Shown here: positions 13,662 to 15,557 of the stretch, one piece after another
How positions within the stretch are numbered: position 1 is the stretch's first letter
Layout of the letters: every line of letters starts with the position of its first letter
NCBI GenBank assembly: GCA_019114715.1
Contig: DXEZ01000145.1
Span: 1-15,557 of the forward strand
Direction of reading: 5' to 3'
From: Candidatus Sphingobacterium stercoripullorum
Lineage (GTDB): Bacteria > Bacteroidota > Bacteroidia > Sphingobacteriales > Sphingobacteriaceae
DNA: 15,557 nt
Translations under genes and position numbers: made by a program
The notes under the pieces: model-generated
What the model was told of the DNA's origin: nothing
The model's input: the letters and a program-made list of their open reading frames with translations, nothing else
Databases searched by the model: none

Positions 13662-15527
13662 TTAATTTGTTCCACGTGAAACATCATTTATACTTTCTAG
13701 TTCTAGCCATCTTTCTGAGATCGTATCTAGTTCATTTTGCAAAGACTCTAGCTTCTCTCCTATGCTAGTGATTTCTGTGTAATCTAAAATAGGGTTATTT
13801 AATTTCTTTGTGTTCTCTTCTATTAATAATTCTAATTTCGGTATTCTTTTATTTAAATCCTCTAACTCTTTTTGTTCCTTGTAAGATAGTTTTATTTGTT
13901 TTGTTAAATTGACTCGTGTGTTTTCTTTCTTTTCTATCTTCTTTGGTTGGCTGGATTCTAAGGATTTTATATAATCGGTGTAATTTCCATTTGTTATTTT
14001 TATATTCTCTTTACTTGAAAATATAAACAGCTGATTGCATAATTTGTCAATTAAATAGCGATCATGGGATACAAGGATTAAAACACCTGTAAAGTTTTCA
14101 AGAAAGTTTTCTAAAACATTTAATGTATCTAAATCTAGGTCGTTTGATGGCTCATCTAGAATTAAGAAGTTAGGATTTCCAATTAATACCTTAATAAGTT
14201 GTAACCTTTTTAATTCCCCACCACTCAAGGATTCGATTTTATTGTATTGCCTTTTAGGTGAGAATAAAAATTGATTTAAGAGTTGACTTGCTGTTAGAAC
14301 TTTTCCGTCTTCCAACTCTATACTGTTTGAAATTTCTTGAATACTTTCTATCAAGGTTTTTTCTGGATCAAAGTAATCCACTTCTTGTTTAAAATATCCA
14401 ATTTTAGTGGTCAAGCCTTTCTCTACGGTTCCTTCAGTCGGCGGCATCATTTGGGTCAATACTTCTAGAAATGTACTTTTTCCTGTTCCGTTTGGGCCCA
14501 CTAAACCTATTTTATCTTTTCTTTTAAAAATGTAATTAAAGTTTTTGAATATAACTTTATCGCCAAAACTTTTAGAAATATTCTCTACCTCTAAAATCTT
14601 TGAACCTTGTCTACTTAAAGATACGCCCCATTCTAGTTTATCTTTCGCGGTATTGCTATTTGCTATTTTTCCTAATGCTTGAGCAGACTCTATTCTAGAT
14701 TTCGATTTCGTACCTCTTGCTTTAGGTTGTCGGCGCATCCACTCTAGTTCTTTTTTATACAGATTTTTTGCTTTCTCAACCTTCGTGTGTTCCAGCTTTT
14801 CCCTTTCTATTTTTTGCTCTACAAAACGCGTATAATTACCTTTATAATTATAGATTTTACCAGCGTCTAATTCTCTAATCTCTGTCGCTATAGCATCTAT
14901 GAAATATCTATCGTGGGAAATGGTTACTACAGTTTTATTGTTTGTAGTGATGTATTTTTCTAACCATTCTATGGTTTTTATATCTAAATGGTTTGTCGGT
15001 TCATCCAGTAAATAAACATCAGCATTCTCTAATAGTAATTTAGCAAAAAGGACTCGTTTTTTTTGTCCTCCTGATAATGTTTCTAAATTTAGTTCGATAT
15101 TTTTAATACCAAATTGATCAAGTATATTCTTTAATTCAATTTCGTAATTCCATGCATTATGTAGGTCCATTAATGCCGTTAATTTATCTAGCTTTTGTTG
15201 ATCTATTGGTTGTTCTACTAAGGCTTCTTCATAAGCAACACTTATTTCATGAATTTTATTAGAGTCGGTTGAAAAATAATCTTTTATTGTTTTATGCCCT
15301 TGAAAATCAGGTGTTTGAGGTAATTTGGCAACTCTTATATTATCCTTTTTTACTGTTTTTCCAGTTAATGGAATGATTTCACCAGCAAGTATCTTTAATA
15401 AAGTTGATTTACCAGTCCCATTTTTACCCACCAATACGATTCTATCTCCTTTTTGGATTGGAAAATTTATGTTGTCGAATAATATTTTTTCATCGTAATG
15501 AAACGATATGTTTTCTGCTGAAAGCAT
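13662..15527 (-). CDS. ABC-F family ATPase, Uup-like
   Basis: A soluble protein with two ABC ATPase domains and no membrane part; ABC-F proteins act on the ribosome, and Uup has also been linked to transposon excision and branched DNA. In 621 residues: Walker A GKNGTGKS (34-41), signature LSGGQ (151-155), Walker B VYLLDEP (171-177, Glu176), switch His206; a charged interdomain linker at about 240-310 (QPKARGTKSKSRIESA at 267-282, typical of Uup); second Walker A GPNGTGKS (344-351), LSGGE (434-438), Walker B FLILDEP (454-460, Glu459), His489. A lysine/glutamate-rich coiled-coil tail (about 530-612) is characteristic of Uup rather than EttA or antibiotic-resistance ABC-Fs. The last codons overlap parS site 2. 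It is probably the first gene of a leftward unit with mnmG and the lipoprotein gene; the sequence upstream of its start is cut off by the window edge. Confidence 0.92.
   Translation of the reverse strand: MLSAENISFHYDEKILFDNINFPIQKGDRIVLVGKNGTGKSTLLKILAGEIIPLTGKTVKKDNIRVAKLPQTPDFQGHKTIKDYFSTDSNKIHEISVAYEEALVEQPIDQQKLDKLTALMDLHNAWNYEIELKNILDQFGIKNIELNLETLSGGQKKRVLFAKLLLENADVYLLDEPTNHLDIKTIEWLEKYITTNNKTVVTISHDRYFIDAIATEIRELDAGKIYNYKGNYTRFVEQKIEREKLEHTKVEKAKNLYKKELEWMRRQPKARGTKSKSRIESAQALGKIANSNTAKDKLEWGVSLSRQGSKILEVENISKSFGDKVIFKNFNYIFKRKDKIGLVGPNGTGKSTFLEVLTQMMPPTEGTVEKGLTTKIGYFKQEVDYFDPEKTLIESIQEISNSIELEDGKVLTASQLLNQFLFSPKRQYNKIESLSGGELKRLQLIKVLIGNPNFLILDEPSNDLDLDTLNVLENFLENFTGVLILVSHDRYLIDKLCNQLFIFSSKENIKITNGNYTDYIKSLESSQPKKIEKKENTRVNLTKQIKLSYKEQKELEDLNKRIPKLELLIEENTKKLNNPILDYTEITSIGEKLESLQNELDTISERWLELESINDVSRGTN
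13668..13683 (+). promoter_or_regulatory. parS site 2 (ParB binding)
   Basis: TGTTCCACGTGAAACA matches the parS consensus exactly. It is the exact reverse complement of site 1, separated from it by 8 bases (13660-13667), so centres are 24 bases apart. The site overlaps the last codons of the ABC-F gene, where it is read as VSRGT. Confidence 0.9.
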
Positions 15528-15557
15528 TTTATTTTATATTTTTTATTTGATCAGAGT

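Noticed and set aside
13644..13683. The inverted parS pair as a transcription terminator hairpin
   Set aside because: It would form a strong stem, but no T-run follows on either strand, and both arms match the parS consensus exactly. A secondary effect on mnmG transcription is possible but unsupported.

Overview
The window looks like chromosomal DNA of a low-GC member of the Bacteroidota, probably a flavobacterium-like organism. The evidence is strongly AT-rich DNA, little Shine-Dalgarno signal, two good matches to the Bacteroidota -7 promoter element TAnnTTTG, and a lipoprotein with an N-terminal Ig-like (Big_5/SbsA type) domain of a kind common in that phylum. The named genes are housekeeping or central metabolism genes, all apparently intact. 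I see no defence island, prophage, integron, CRISPR array, rRNA or tRNA, and no complete insertion sequence.

Layout: acetoacetyl-CoA synthetase (aacS, +) is followed by a 417-base gap, then glucose-6-phosphate isomerase (pgi, +), which ends in a clear hairpin terminator. Convergent to it lies a two-gene leftward unit, nadA then thiL. Next comes a gene-free stretch of about 1.75 kb (6165-7919). Rightward from it run nadB and, 3 bases later, a gamma-class carbonic anhydrase-like gene. These converge with a leftward unit read in the order ABC-F ATPase (Uup-like), mnmG (gidA), Ig-like lipoprotein.

The most interesting part is the gene-free stretch. It holds two diverged direct copies of a module of about 400 bases, 1223-1245 bases apart. 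Each copy has an identical 59-base AT-rich block followed by DnaA-box-like 9-mers (TTATNCACA). The copy next to nadB has five perfect boxes plus several one-mismatch boxes. The copy next to nadA has only two perfect boxes. Flanking genes are transcribed away from it, and the base skew of the flanking genes appears to change across it. About 6 kb to the right, between mnmG and the ABC-F gene, are two perfect 16-bp parS sites in inverted orientation. mnmG/gidA is a classical origin neighbour. Together this suggests that the window covers the chromosomal replication origin (oriC) and an origin-proximal ParB loading site, with oriC present as a tandemly duplicated, unequally preserved module.

How the genes relate: nadB (L-aspartate to iminoaspartate) and nadA (iminoaspartate plus dihydroxyacetone phosphate to quinolinate) make the first two steps of de novo NAD synthesis. 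They are transcribed divergently from the two sides of the putative origin. The nadB start lies 34 bases from a perfect DnaA box, so DnaA could influence its expression (inference). The other genes serve ketone-body/acetoacetate activation, glycolysis, thiamine diphosphate formation, tRNA wobble-uridine modification and ribosome-associated ABC-F functions, with no obvious common pathway.
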